A stretch of DNA of 64,000 bases from Denitromonas iodatirespirans (GTDB lineage Bacteria; Pseudomonadota; Gammaproteobacteria; Burkholderiales; Rhodocyclaceae): contig NZ_JAEKFT010000015.1 of the NCBI RefSeq assembly GCF_018524365.1, forward strand, positions 55,441-119,440, read 5' to 3'. Both the position numbers and the translations under genes were made by a program. Shown in pieces: positions 8,563-18,936 of the stretch. Under the pieces are notes generated by a model. The model was not told where the DNA came from, ran no database searches, and was given only the letters and a program-made list of their open reading frames with translations. Every line of letters begins with the position of its first letter. Within the stretch, counting starts at the first letter, position 1.

Positions 8563-8880
8563 ATGGTGATCAAAGTCAGCGTGATGTACCCCAACACCCC
8601 CGGCGCGCGGTTCGACCACGACTACTACCGCGATGTGCACATGCCGCTGGTGAAGGCGCGCATGGGCGATGCCTGCCGCTCCTACACGGTCGACCGCGGT
8701 CTGGCCGGCGACGGCCCCGGCACGCCGCCGACCTATGTCGCCATGTGCCACATTTTCTGCGACTCGGTCGAGGCCTTCGAGGCCGGTTTCGGCCCGCATG
8801 CCGACGAGATCCTGGCGGACATCCCCAACTACACCGATCTCGCGCCGGTGCTGCAGATCAGCGAGGTGGTCGTCGGCTGA
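8563..8880 (+). CDS. EthD family protein
   Basis: A 105-residue protein of the EthD dimeric alpha/beta-barrel family, named from the ethyl tert-butyl ether degradation locus, where its exact role is unclear. The family pattern is visible: [25 protein letters not shown] near the start, then a central beta strand, and an [17 protein letters not shown] ending. The start at 8563 follows CCGGAGAG at good spacing; the frame upstream is GC-rich noise. It is single, ending 5 bases before the convergent transporter gene. Members often act as small dimeric stress or catabolic proteins; no substrate can be inferred here. Confidence 0.8.
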   Translation: MVIKVSVMYPNTPGARFDHDYYRDVHMPLVKARMGDACRSYTVDRGLAGDGPGTPPTYVAMCHIFCDSVEAFEAGFGPHADEILADIPNYTDLAPVLQISEVVVG

Positions 8881-8885
8881 GCGGC

Positions 8886-9878
8886 CTAGGTGGCGTCGGC
8901 CGCGCCGGCCGGCGTGTGGTCGCGCTGCGCGTAATGCTGCGCCAGCGCGGCGCAGACCATCAGCTGGATCTGGTGGAACAGCATCAGCGGCAGGATCAGC
9001 GGGCCGACCGCCGCACCGGCGAAGAGGATCTGCGCCATCGGCACGCCGGTGGCCAGGCTCTTTTTCGAGCCGGCGAAGACGATGGTGATGCAGTCCTCGG
9101 TGCTGAAGCCCAGGCGCAGCGCCAGCAGCTGGGTGGTCCATAGCACGATGGCCAGCAGCAGGCAGCAGACGAAGGTCAGGCCGACCAGGTCCATCATCGG
9201 CACCAGTTGCCACAACCCGCCGGCGACCGCGTCGCTGAAGGCGGAGTACACCACGAGCAGGATCGAGCCCTGATCGACGAACTTCAGCCAGCCGTGATGG
9301 CGGCTGACCCAGGCGCCGATCCAGCGGCGGGCGAGTTGGCCGGCCATGAAGGGCACCAGCAGCTGCATCACGATCTTGCCGACCGCGTCGAGGCCCGAGC
9401 CGCTGCCGTCGCCGGCGTCCATCAACAGCATCACCAACAGCGGCGTGACGACGATGCCCAGCAGGCTGGAGGCGGCAGCGCTGCAGATGGCGGCCGGCAC
9501 GTTGCCGCGCGCCATCGAGGTGAAGGCGATGGCCGACTGCACCGTCGCCGGTAGCACCGACAGGTACACAATGCCGCGGTACAGCGCCTCGCCCACCAGC
9601 GGCAGCACCAGCGGCTTGAGCGCCAGCGCCAGCAGCGGAAACAGGATGAAGGTGCAGGAGAACACCAGCAGATGCAGGCGCCAGTGGCTGGCGCCGGCGA
9701 TGACGGCGGCGCGCGACAGGCGGGCGCCATGCAGGAAGAACAGCAGGGCGATGGCGACATGGGTGAGGCCGTCGAACAGCACGGCGCCGCGGCCGGTGGC
9801 CGGCAGCAGCGTGGCGGCCGCCACCACGGCGAAGAGCGCAATGGTGAAAGGGTCGAAGAGGCGTCGCAGGTGTTTCAT
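8886..9878 (-). CDS. Bile acid:sodium symporter (BASS) family transporter
   Basis: A 330-residue polytopic membrane protein of the SBF-like group (YfeH type, often called bile acid:sodium symporter although the bacterial substrates vary). About nine or ten hydrophobic segments are visible. Family landmarks include LFFLHGARLSR near residue 45, SVLPATVQSAIAFTSMARGN near residue 110, and the crossover region FAGSKKSLATGVPMAQ near residue 280. It is divergent from an AraC-type regulator, with 78 bases between the start codons, so the regulator probably controls it. The substrate is unknown. Confidence 0.85.
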   Translation of the reverse strand: MKHLRRLFDPFTIALFAVVAAATLLPATGRGAVLFDGLTHVAIALLFFLHGARLSRAAVIAGASHWRLHLLVFSCTFILFPLLALALKPLVLPLVGEALYRGIVYLSVLPATVQSAIAFTSMARGNVPAAICSAAASSLLGIVVTPLLVMLLMDAGDGSGSGLDAVGKIVMQLLVPFMAGQLARRWIGAWVSRHHGWLKFVDQGSILLVVYSAFSDAVAGGLWQLVPMMDLVGLTFVCCLLLAIVLWTTQLLALRLGFSTEDCITIVFAGSKKSLATGVPMAQILFAGAAVGPLILPLMLFHQIQLMVCAALAQHYAQRDHTPAGAADAT

Positions 9879-9956
9879 GGGGCGTCCGGGTTGTGCGGGT
9901 TTGAAGTGCACGGTAGCGTGATCGGAAATTTCCGGCTAACGCCATAAAGGCATCAG

Positions 9957-10775
9957 ATGTCGCTCAACGGACAAAAACCGCTCCCGGATGCACGCCGGCT
10001 GCGCGATCTCAAGGTGTTGCCGCGCCCGCTCTACGGCCATGTCGAATCGCTGCCGAACCGGGTGATCGGCTACCGCCACCGCCATCCCTGGGGGCAGTTC
10101 GCCTATGCGGCGGAAGGCGTGCTCGACGTGCTGGCCGACGCGGGGCGCTTCGTTGCGCCGCCACAGCGCGCCGTGTGGATTCCGGCCGGGGTGATGCATC
10201 GCGTGGTGTGCAGCGCGCAGACCCAGGTGCGCAGCCTGTACGTGGCGCGCGAGATGCCGGGCTGGGCCGCCGACCGCTGCCGCGTGCTGGTGGTCAGCCC
10301 GCTGCTGCGCGAGCTGATCCGGGCCTTCAGCGCGGTGCCCGAGGCCTATGACGAAGCAGGGCCGGATGGCCGGCTGGCGGCGGTGCTGCTCGACCAGATC
10401 GCGGCCGCGCCGGAAGTGGCGCTGATGCTGCCGCTGCCGACCGACCCGCGCCTGCGCCCGTTGTGCGCCCGGGTGCAGGCCCGCCCGGAGCGCCACATCA
10501 CGCTGGCCGACTGGAGCGCGCGGATCGGCGTGTCGGAGAAGACGCTGAGCCGATGCTTTCTGCGCGAAACCGGTCTCACCTTCCGGGTCTGGCGCCAGCG
10601 CATGCGCCTGCTCGGCGCGTTGCCGGCGCTGGCGCAGGGCGAGCGCGTCACCGACGTGGCGCTGGCCTGCGGCTACGAATCGCTGTCGGCTTTCATCGCC
10701 GCGTTCAAGGCGCTGTTCGATGCTACGCCGGGCGAATTCCTGCAGCGCCACCGGGCCTTGCAGCGCGACGATTGA
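9957..10775 (+). CDS. AraC family transcriptional regulator
   Basis: A 272-residue regulator with an N-terminal cupin-like sensing domain (HRHPWGQFAYAAEG, then PPQRAVWIPAGVMHRV) and a C-terminal double helix-turn-helix (about residues 170-265: ITLADWSARIGVSEKTLSRCF, then VTDVALACGYESLSAFIAAF). The domain order matches the NimR/YeaM-like subgroup, which often lies divergent from a transporter. Here it is divergent from the BASS transporter, and the short shared promoter suggests it controls that gene and itself. Confidence 0.85.
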   Translation: MSLNGQKPLPDARRLRDLKVLPRPLYGHVESLPNRVIGYRHRHPWGQFAYAAEGVLDVLADAGRFVAPPQRAVWIPAGVMHRVVCSAQTQVRSLYVAREMPGWAADRCRVLVVSPLLRELIRAFSAVPEAYDEAGPDGRLAAVLLDQIAAAPEVALMLPLPTDPRLRPLCARVQARPERHITLADWSARIGVSEKTLSRCFLRETGLTFRVWRQRMRLLGALPALAQGERVTDVALACGYESLSAFIAAFKALFDATPGEFLQRHRALQRDD

Positions 10776-10781
10776 ACCGCC

Positions 10782-13700
10782 TTAGACCGGTGGCAGCGGT
10801 TCGAAAAGGCGTTCGAGATCCACCGGGTCGAACTTGGCGAGTGCGGCGCCGTCGGCATGGATCACGCTTTCGGCCAGTTCGGCCTTGCGCGCCTGTAGGT
10901 CGAGAATCTTCTCCTCGATGCTGCCTTCGACCACCAGCTTGTAGACGAACACCGGCTTGTCCTGGCCGATGCGGTGGGCGCGGTCGGTGGCCTGGTTCTC
11001 GGCCGCCGGGTTCCACCACGGGTCGTAGTGGATCACGGTGTCGGCGGCGGTCAGGTTGAGGCCCACGCCGCCGGCCTTGAGGCTGATGAGAAACACCGGC
11101 ACGTCGCCGTTCTGGAAGCGCTCGATGGCCGCTTCGCGTTTGCGGGTCTGGCCGGTGAGCTTCACCCAGCCGATGCCGAGGGCGTCGAGTTCGGCCTCGA
11201 TCAGCGCGAGCATTTCGGTGAACTGCGAGAAGATCAGGATGCGCCGCCCCTCTTCGACCAGGGCCGGCACCATCTGCATCAACAGGTCGAGCTTGGCGCG
11301 CTCGCGCACCTTCTGCGCCGCCGGCGTCTTGAGCAGGCGCGCATCGCAGCACACCTGGCGCAGCTTGAGCAGCGCGTCGAGGATCTGGATGCGGCTGCGC
11401 GCCAGACCGCGTTCGGCGATGGCCGCGCGCAGGCGCTTGTCCATCGCCACCCGCACCGTCTCGTACAGATCGCGCTGGCGGCCGGTGAGCTCGACGCCGC
11501 GCACCACCACCGTCTTGGGCGGCAGCTCGGTGGCCACCCGGTCCTTGAGCCGGCGCAGCACGAAGGGGGCGAGCCGACGGGCCAGCAGCTCGCGCCGTAC
11601 GCCGTCGCCATGCTTCTCGATGGGCGTGCGCCAGCGGCGGGTGAAATCGGCGCTGGTGCCCAGGAAGCCGGGCAGCAGGAAGTCGAACTGGCTCCACAGC
11701 TCGCCCAGATGGTTTTCCAGCGGCGTGCCGGTCAGGCACAGGCGGTGGCGGCTTTGCAGGCGCCGTACCGCGCGGGCGGCATGGCTGTTGGCGTTCTTCA
11801 CCGTCTGCGCTTCGTCGAGGATCAGCAGGTGGTAGTCGTGCGCGGCCAGCGTGTCGATGTCGCGCCACAGCAGGGGGTAGGTGGTCAGGCACACGTCATG
11901 GTCGGCAATGGCCTCGAACTGTGCCGCGCGGTCCTTGCCGTGGAGCTTGAGCACGCGCAGCGAGGGCGCAAAGCGGGCCGCCTCGCGCTGCCAGTTGAAG
12001 ACCAGCGAGGTCGGCAGCACGATCAGCGAGGGGCGGTCCATGCGCCCGCTTTCCTTTTCGATGAGCAGGTGCGCCAGGGTCTGGGCCGTTTTGCCCAGGC
12101 CCATGTCGTCGGCCAGCACGCCGCCCAGATCGTGCGCGCGCAGGTGTTGCAGCCAGGCCAGCCCCTCGCGCTGATAGGGGCGCAATTGCAGGCCGAGGCC
12201 GGCCGGCGGTGCGACCGGGCGCACCTCGTGCATGCCGGCCAGCTTCGCCTGCCAGGCCGCCAGCGGCGCAAAGCCGGCCTGCTGCCAGCCGGTGTCGAGC
12301 GCGGCGGCCAGGCGGGGGGCGTCCAGCACGGCCACCCGGCGTGAGCCTTCGGCGTCGGAGTCGAAGAGGTCGATCAGCGTCGTGGCCAAAGGCTTGACGC
12401 GGCCGGCCGGCACCACGATGCGCATGCCCTCGGGGGTGTGCAGGTCGATGGCTTCGTCGTCGGGAATCTGCGCCAGTGCCTGCGGATCGCGCCAGCGCGG
12501 GTCGTGGTGGAACAGCGTGTGGAGCAGCGGCGCCAGGTCGAGGCGCTGGCCGTCGACCTCGATGCCGAGCGTGAGCGCAAACCAGCCGGCATCGTCTTCT
12601 TCCAGATCGGCGAACCAGTCGTCCACCTGGAACACCAGATGGCGAAAGTCCGGCGCGCAGTCGATGTGCCAGCCGGCCGACCGGAGGGCGGGTGCCTGTT
12701 CGGCAAAGAAGCGCGTCCAGGCGTCGTCGCTGGCCAGCCCGAGCGCGCGCGGCGGCAGCGGCGAGAAGGCGTGCACCTTGCGCTCCGGCACCGGGGCGAA
12801 GCCGGCGGCCTTGAGGGCGGCCATGGCGGCGGCCTCGGCATCCGGCCGGCGGTGCACCCGCACGGCACGGCCGTCCGGCAGAGAGAGCAGGGTGTCGTCG
12901 CTGCCGGCAGGCACGATGGCGTCGCCATAGCGGAACTCGGCGCAGGCGAAATCGTAGGTGTCGTTGGTGGTGCGCCGATAGTCGCGATGCGGGTCTATCT
13001 GCCAGGCATAGGCCGAGTCGAGGGTCAGCCGCGGCTGCGGCTCGGTGTCGATCGTCGGCAGGGTGGCGGCGCCGCCCGGCGTAGGCAGCTTGGGGGCGTG
13101 CTCGGCCAGAGCCGCGGTCACCAGTGGCACCTCGGCGGCATTGAGCGGCGGCAGGCGCATCAGCGCCAGGATCGCGGTTTCATGGGCGCAGCGCACGGGA
13201 CCGGCTTGCGCCATCGCGCTATCCAGATAGCGCAGCGGGCGAGTGGCCAGCACCGGCGCATCGCCGGGCTCGGCCCGCACCCGCGGCGCCACGCCGAGTT
13301 TGCCCGGCTGCCAGTCGACGGCCACGGCGCGGGGTTTGCCGGCCGTGAGTGCTCGCAGGGGATGGTGGCTGTCGGCGGCGACATAGACCCGCTGGGTGTC
13401 GAGCAAGGCATCGAGAAGCTCCGCACCCGGCGCATCCTCGAAACGGATGAACCCATATTGGCCGTCGCGCCTGAGCCGGCGCAAGGCGCGAAACACCGCC
13501 AGATCGCTCTCGACGACGAAGGACGGTGGCTTGACCAGCGCCTGCTCGTGGTTGTACCAGGGCGTCCCGCGGCTGGCGAAACCGCCGTTGGCGCCGAGGG
13601 CGGCCTTGAACGTGGCCAGCTTGTAGAACGCGCCGTCTTCACCGCCGGTCAGTGCATAGAAGATGCCGACCTGGTTCTTCTGCGGCGCACGGCCGCGCCT

Positions 13701-14078
13701 CGACTCGCGGGCCAGTTCGACGCCCAGCGAGCGCGCCCAGTCCAGCACTTCGCGCCGCGGCTGCTCGCTGACGCAGCCGGGGCGACGGGCGGCGAGCAAC
13801 AGGGCGGCAGCATGCTTGCAGCGACTGCCGACCGGGCAGGTGCAGGTGGCGGTGATCTCGAGCGAGGGTTCGCCGAAGAGCGCGCGCATGTCGAGGCGCA
13901 CCGTCGTGCGGTAGGGCTGGCGCTGCGTGCCCTGGATATTGGCCGACAGCGTGTTGCCGGCCACGTCGATCCGCCCGACGCGCGTGACATAGCCGCGCCC
14001 GCGGGTGAGGGCGTTGCTGGAGAAGAACTCGGCGAGCGTCTCATCGGTCAACGCGGCGAGCAGGCGGTTGAGATTCAT
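10782..14078 (-). CDS. SNF2-family DEAD/DEAH helicase with SWIM zinc finger
   Basis: A 1098-residue Swi2/Snf2-type ATPase, probably a DNA translocase. The N-terminal SWIM zinc finger lies near residues 78-95 (CTCPVGSRCKHAAALL). A long middle region follows. The helicase core has Walker A near residue 655 (DDMGLGKTAQTLAHLL), the DEAQ box (LILDEAQTVKN), motif III (LTGTPLENHLGELWSQFD), and the C-terminal lobe with motifs V and VI (SLKAGGVGLNLTAADT, then ATDRAHRIGQ). The start at 14078 avoids a 60-residue upstream stretch with no family similarity. These proteins are common in proteobacteria, but their cellular role is poorly defined. It stands alone, convergent with the AraC-type gene. Confidence 0.9.
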   Translation of the reverse strand: MNLNRLLAALTDETLAEFFSSNALTRGRGYVTRVGRIDVAGNTLSANIQGTQRQPYRTTVRLDMRALFGEPSLEITATCTCPVGSRCKHAAALLLAARRPGCVSEQPRREVLDWARSLGVELARESRRGRAPQKNQVGIFYALTGGEDGAFYKLATFKAALGANGGFASRGTPWYNHEQALVKPPSFVVESDLAVFRALRRLRRDGQYGFIRFEDAPGAELLDALLDTQRVYVAADSHHPLRALTAGKPRAVAVDWQPGKLGVAPRVRAEPGDAPVLATRPLRYLDSAMAQAGPVRCAHETAILALMRLPPLNAAEVPLVTAALAEHAPKLPTPGGAATLPTIDTEPQPRLTLDSAYAWQIDPHRDYRRTTNDTYDFACAEFRYGDAIVPAGSDDTLLSLPDGRAVRVHRRPDAEAAAMAALKAAGFAPVPERKVHAFSPLPPRALGLASDDAWTRFFAEQAPALRSAGWHIDCAPDFRHLVFQVDDWFADLEEDDAGWFALTLGIEVDGQRLDLAPLLHTLFHHDPRWRDPQALAQIPDDEAIDLHTPEGMRIVVPAGRVKPLATTLIDLFDSDAEGSRRVAVLDAPRLAAALDTGWQQAGFAPLAAWQAKLAGMHEVRPVAPPAGLGLQLRPYQREGLAWLQHLRAHDLGGVLADDMGLGKTAQTLAHLLIEKESGRMDRPSLIVLPTSLVFNWQREAARFAPSLRVLKLHGKDRAAQFEAIADHDVCLTTYPLLWRDIDTLAAHDYHLLILDEAQTVKNANSHAARAVRRLQSRHRLCLTGTPLENHLGELWSQFDFLLPGFLGTSADFTRRWRTPIEKHGDGVRRELLARRLAPFVLRRLKDRVATELPPKTVVVRGVELTGRQRDLYETVRVAMDKRLRAAIAERGLARSRIQILDALLKLRQVCCDARLLKTPAAQKVRERAKLDLLMQMVPALVEEGRRILIFSQFTEMLALIEAELDALGIGWVKLTGQTRKREAAIERFQNGDVPVFLISLKAGGVGLNLTAADTVIHYDPWWNPAAENQATDRAHRIGQDKPVFVYKLVVEGSIEEKILDLQARKAELAESVIHADGAALAKFDPVDLERLFEPLPPV

Positions 14079-14250
14079 GGCGACGATTCTGTGGTGCGTG
14101 TCAGCGCTTGCGCCCGTCGGTGTTTGCCGACCGCGGCGGATTGGTGCCATCCGACAGGGGCAGGGGCCAAGCCTGCCAGATCCGGCGAGGCGAAAATCGT
14201 CGATCATACCGAAGTCGACGGGCGACTCGGCGCTTGTGTGGCGGATGATC

Positions 14251-14288
14251 CAATGCAAACGGGCCGCATGCGCGGCCCGTTTGCATTG
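14251..14288. terminator. Strong hairpin between thiC and the SNF2 gene
   Basis: A near-perfect palindrome: CAATGCAAACGGGCCGC and its mirror GCGGCCCGTTTGCATTG, separated by a 4-base loop. It lies just past the thiC stop on the minus strand, and upstream of the helicase start on the same strand. It is therefore most likely the thiC terminator. Confidence 0.7.
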
Positions 14289-14300
14289 GGGAGCGGCGGC

Positions 14301-16381
<2,081 letters not shown>

Positions 16382-16486
16382 CGATACGTTACGCCGGGAG
16401 TGGCCGACTGTAAACCGGCCGCCCTTTCCCTGGGCGCTCATCACTGGCATGGTGTCGACGAAAGTGTTGCTGGGGCGAGGAGGCGC

Positions 16487-17926
16487 ATGCGGCTGAACAA
16501 TGCGGTGCAGTTGATCGTGTATCCCGACCGGATCGGCGCAGATCTGACCGATCTGGCGCGGTTTCTGGACGGGCCGGTGGGCGCGGCGATCGGCGGCCTG
16601 CATCTGCTGCCGCCGTTTCCGTCGAATGCAGACGGCGGTTTCTCGCCGCTGACGCATCGGGAGATCGATCCGGCGGTGGGCACCTGGGGCGATGTCGAAG
16701 CGCTGGCGGCGAGGTTCGATCTGTGCCTCGACCTGGTGCTCAACCATCTGTCCGACCACTCGCCCGAGTTCCGGGATTTCGTGCGCCATGGCGCGGCGTC
16801 GAAGCATGCGCCGCTGTTCATCGATGTCGATACGATGGACGAGATCACCCCCGACGATCTGGCGAAGATCCATATCCGCAAGGAGAAGGAGCCGTTTCGT
16901 GCCGTGGTGCTGGCCGACGGGCGCGAAAAGCGCGTGTGGTGCACCTTCAGCGCCCACCAGATCGACCTGGATTACCGCTCGCCCGAAACCTTTGCGCTGA
17001 TGGAGGAGAACCTGCGCGAGATGACTGCGCATGGCGTCAAGCTGTTCCGGCTCGATGCCTTCGGCTACACCACCAAGCAGATCGGCACCAGCTGCTTTCT
17101 GGTCGAGCCGCAGGTGTGGCACATCCTCGACTGGTTTCGCGACACGGCGGCCCGCTACCACGCCGAGGTGCTGCCCGAGGTGCACGACCACCCGAGCTGG
17201 CAGTACGCCATCTCCGCGCGCGGGATGTGGAGCTACGCCTTCGCCCTGCCGCCGCTGGTGCTGTATGCGCTGCTCGACGCCAACAGCGTCTATCTCAAGG
17301 CGTGGCTGCGCATGTGCCCGCACCGGCAGGTCACCGTGCTCGACACCCATGACGGCATCTGCATCCCCGATGTGGAAGACATCCTCCCCAAGGCGGCCAT
17401 CGAGGGCTTGCTGGAAAACGTGTCGGCCCGCAGCGCCGACCCGATCATGCGCGGCTCGGCGGCCAATGTGCACAGCGTGGGCGCCATCTACCAGCTCACC
17501 TGCACCTTCTACGACGCGCTCAAGCGCGACGACGACGCCTACATCGCGGCGCGGGCGATCCAGTTCTTCGCCCCCGGCATCCCGCAGGTGTACTACGTGG
17601 GGCTGCTGGCCGGGCAGAACGACACGGCGCTGATGGAGGCGACCGGCGAGCTGCGCGACATCAACCGCCACCGGTATTCGCTGGCGGAGGCCGAGGCGGC
17701 GCTCAAGCAGCCGGTGGTGGAGCGCCTGCTCGCGCTGATGCAGCTGCGCTCCACCCATCCGGCCTTCGGCGGCGAGTTCGTGCTGGAGTATTCGAACGAA
17801 ACCAGCGTGGCGATGGGCTGGCGCGCCGGCGATCAGGTGTGCAAGGCGCTGATTGATCTGCGCTTTCGCACCACCACCATCACCTGCACCGACCCGGCCG
17901 GCGGCGAGCGCACCTGGCGCGCCTGA
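16487..17926 (+). CDS. Sucrose phosphorylase-like GH13 glycosidase
   Basis: A 479-residue cytoplasmic alpha-amylase superfamily enzyme of the GH13_18 (sucrose phosphorylase) type, which splits sucrose or a related alpha-glucoside with phosphate to give glucose 1-phosphate. The catalytic residues line up with the Bifidobacterium enzyme (Asp192, Glu232, Asp290): Asp190 in KLFRLDAFGY, Glu231 in EVLPEVHDH and Asp289 in VLDTHDGI. The family-specific segment YYVGLLAGQND, followed by GELRDINRHRYS, is present. GAGGAGG lies just before the ATG at 16487. No sugar transporter, regulator or kinase lies beside it, and it ends flush against convergent thiD. The natural acceptor may be glucosylglycerate or glucosylglycerol rather than fructose. 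Confidence 0.85.
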   Translation: MRLNNAVQLIVYPDRIGADLTDLARFLDGPVGAAIGGLHLLPPFPSNADGGFSPLTHREIDPAVGTWGDVEALAARFDLCLDLVLNHLSDHSPEFRDFVRHGAASKHAPLFIDVDTMDEITPDDLAKIHIRKEKEPFRAVVLADGREKRVWCTFSAHQIDLDYRSPETFALMEENLREMTAHGVKLFRLDAFGYTTKQIGTSCFLVEPQVWHILDWFRDTAARYHAEVLPEVHDHPSWQYAISARGMWSYAFALPPLVLYALLDANSVYLKAWLRMCPHRQVTVLDTHDGICIPDVEDILPKAAIEGLLENVSARSADPIMRGSAANVHSVGAIYQLTCTFYDALKRDDDAYIAARAIQFFAPGIPQVYYVGLLAGQNDTALMEATGELRDINRHRYSLAEAEAALKQPVVERLLALMQLRSTHPAFGGEFVLEYSNETSVAMGWRAGDQVCKALIDLRFRTTTITCTDPAGGERTWRA

Positions 17927-18760
17927 TCAGCGCCACAGCGCGTGGAAGTGGTGCACCGGGCCGTGGCCCTTGCCGACCGCCAGCTGGCCCGAGGCGGCAA
18001 TCGCACCGAGCAGGTATTGGCGCGCATCGCGCACCGCCGCCTCGACCGGACGGAGTTGGCCAGCACGCTGCGGCAGTAGGGCGGCGATGGCCGATGAGAG
18101 CGTGCAGCCGGTGCCGTGGGTGTTTTTGGTGTCCAGGCGCCGGGCCGGCAGCTCGACCATGCGGTCGCCGTTGAACAGCAGATCAATCAGCTCGCTACCC
18201 GGCAGGTGCCCGCCCTTGAGCAGCACCCAGCGCTCGCCGCTGTGCGGCAGCAGTTCGCGCAGGCGCTCGGCGGCGCGATACATCTCCTTGAGCGATTCGG
18301 GCGCGCGGCCGTCGAGCAGCACACCGGCTTCGGGCAGGTTGGGGGTCAGCATGAACACCTGCGGCAGCAGCGCCTCCTTGAGCATGGCCACCGCCTCGCG
18401 CGCCAGCAGGTGGTCGCCGCTCTTGGCCACCATCACCGGGTCGAGCACCACGTTGGCCGGTCGGTAGCGGGCCAGGCCCTCGGCCACCGTGCGCACGATG
18501 CCGGCGGTGCCGAGCATGCCGATCTTGACCGCATGGATGGTCACATCGTCGAACAGGGTGTCGATCTGCAGCTTGAGGAAGTCGGTCGGCGGCGTGTGGA
18601 TGCCGGTGACGGCGGTGGTGTTCTGCGCGGTGAGCGCGGCCACCACGCCGCAGCCGTAGGCGCCCAGCGCCGAGAAGGTCTTCAGGTCGGCGAACACGCC
18701 GGCGCCGCCCGAGGGGTCGATGCCGGCGATGGTCAGTACGTTGGGAATGCTCGATGTCAT
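17927..18760 (-). CDS. thiD: Hydroxymethylpyrimidine/phosphomethylpyrimidine kinase ThiD
   Basis: A 277-residue ribokinase-fold enzyme that phosphorylates HMP and HMP-phosphate for thiamine synthesis. Landmarks are IAGIDPSGGAGVFADLKTF at the N-terminus, AVKIGMLGTAGIV near residue 80, VLDPVMVAKSGDHLL near residue 105, and the anion-hole motif NTHGTGCTLSSAIAAL near residue 215. Length is normal. It ends immediately next to the stop of the plus-strand phosphorylase gene. No riboswitch is visible upstream of it, unlike thiC. Confidence 0.96.
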   Translation of the reverse strand: MTSSIPNVLTIAGIDPSGGAGVFADLKTFSALGAYGCGVVAALTAQNTTAVTGIHTPPTDFLKLQIDTLFDDVTIHAVKIGMLGTAGIVRTVAEGLARYRPANVVLDPVMVAKSGDHLLAREAVAMLKEALLPQVFMLTPNLPEAGVLLDGRAPESLKEMYRAAERLRELLPHSGERWVLLKGGHLPGSELIDLLFNGDRMVELPARRLDTKNTHGTGCTLSSAIAALLPQRAGQLRPVEAAVRDARQYLLGAIAASGQLAVGKGHGPVHHFHALWR

Positions 18761-18802
18761 GCGGGGTCTCGGTCTCTCAAGGAAACGCCGGGCCGTCCCA
18801 AG

Positions 18803-18865
18803 TTTCCTTGACCCCCTCGGGGGGCGGGCTGGGCGAAGCCCGGCCCTGGGGGCGCTCAGCGTTCA
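18803..18865. repeat. Hairpin-rich GC segment between thiD and the carbonic anhydrase gene
   Basis: This stretch holds two adjacent hairpins, CCCCCTCGGGGGG and CGGGCTGGGCGAAGCCCG, in the gap between divergent genes. It looks like an extragenic repeat fragment of the kind common in betaproteobacteria; it could also be a transcription or leader element for the carbonic anhydrase gene. Confidence 0.4.
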
Positions 18866-18936
18866 AGAATCCGGCGAGGGTGCCGAAAACCGGATTATCC
18901 CCTTTCTGCAAGGGCGTGTTGTTCGGAGAGCTGGTC

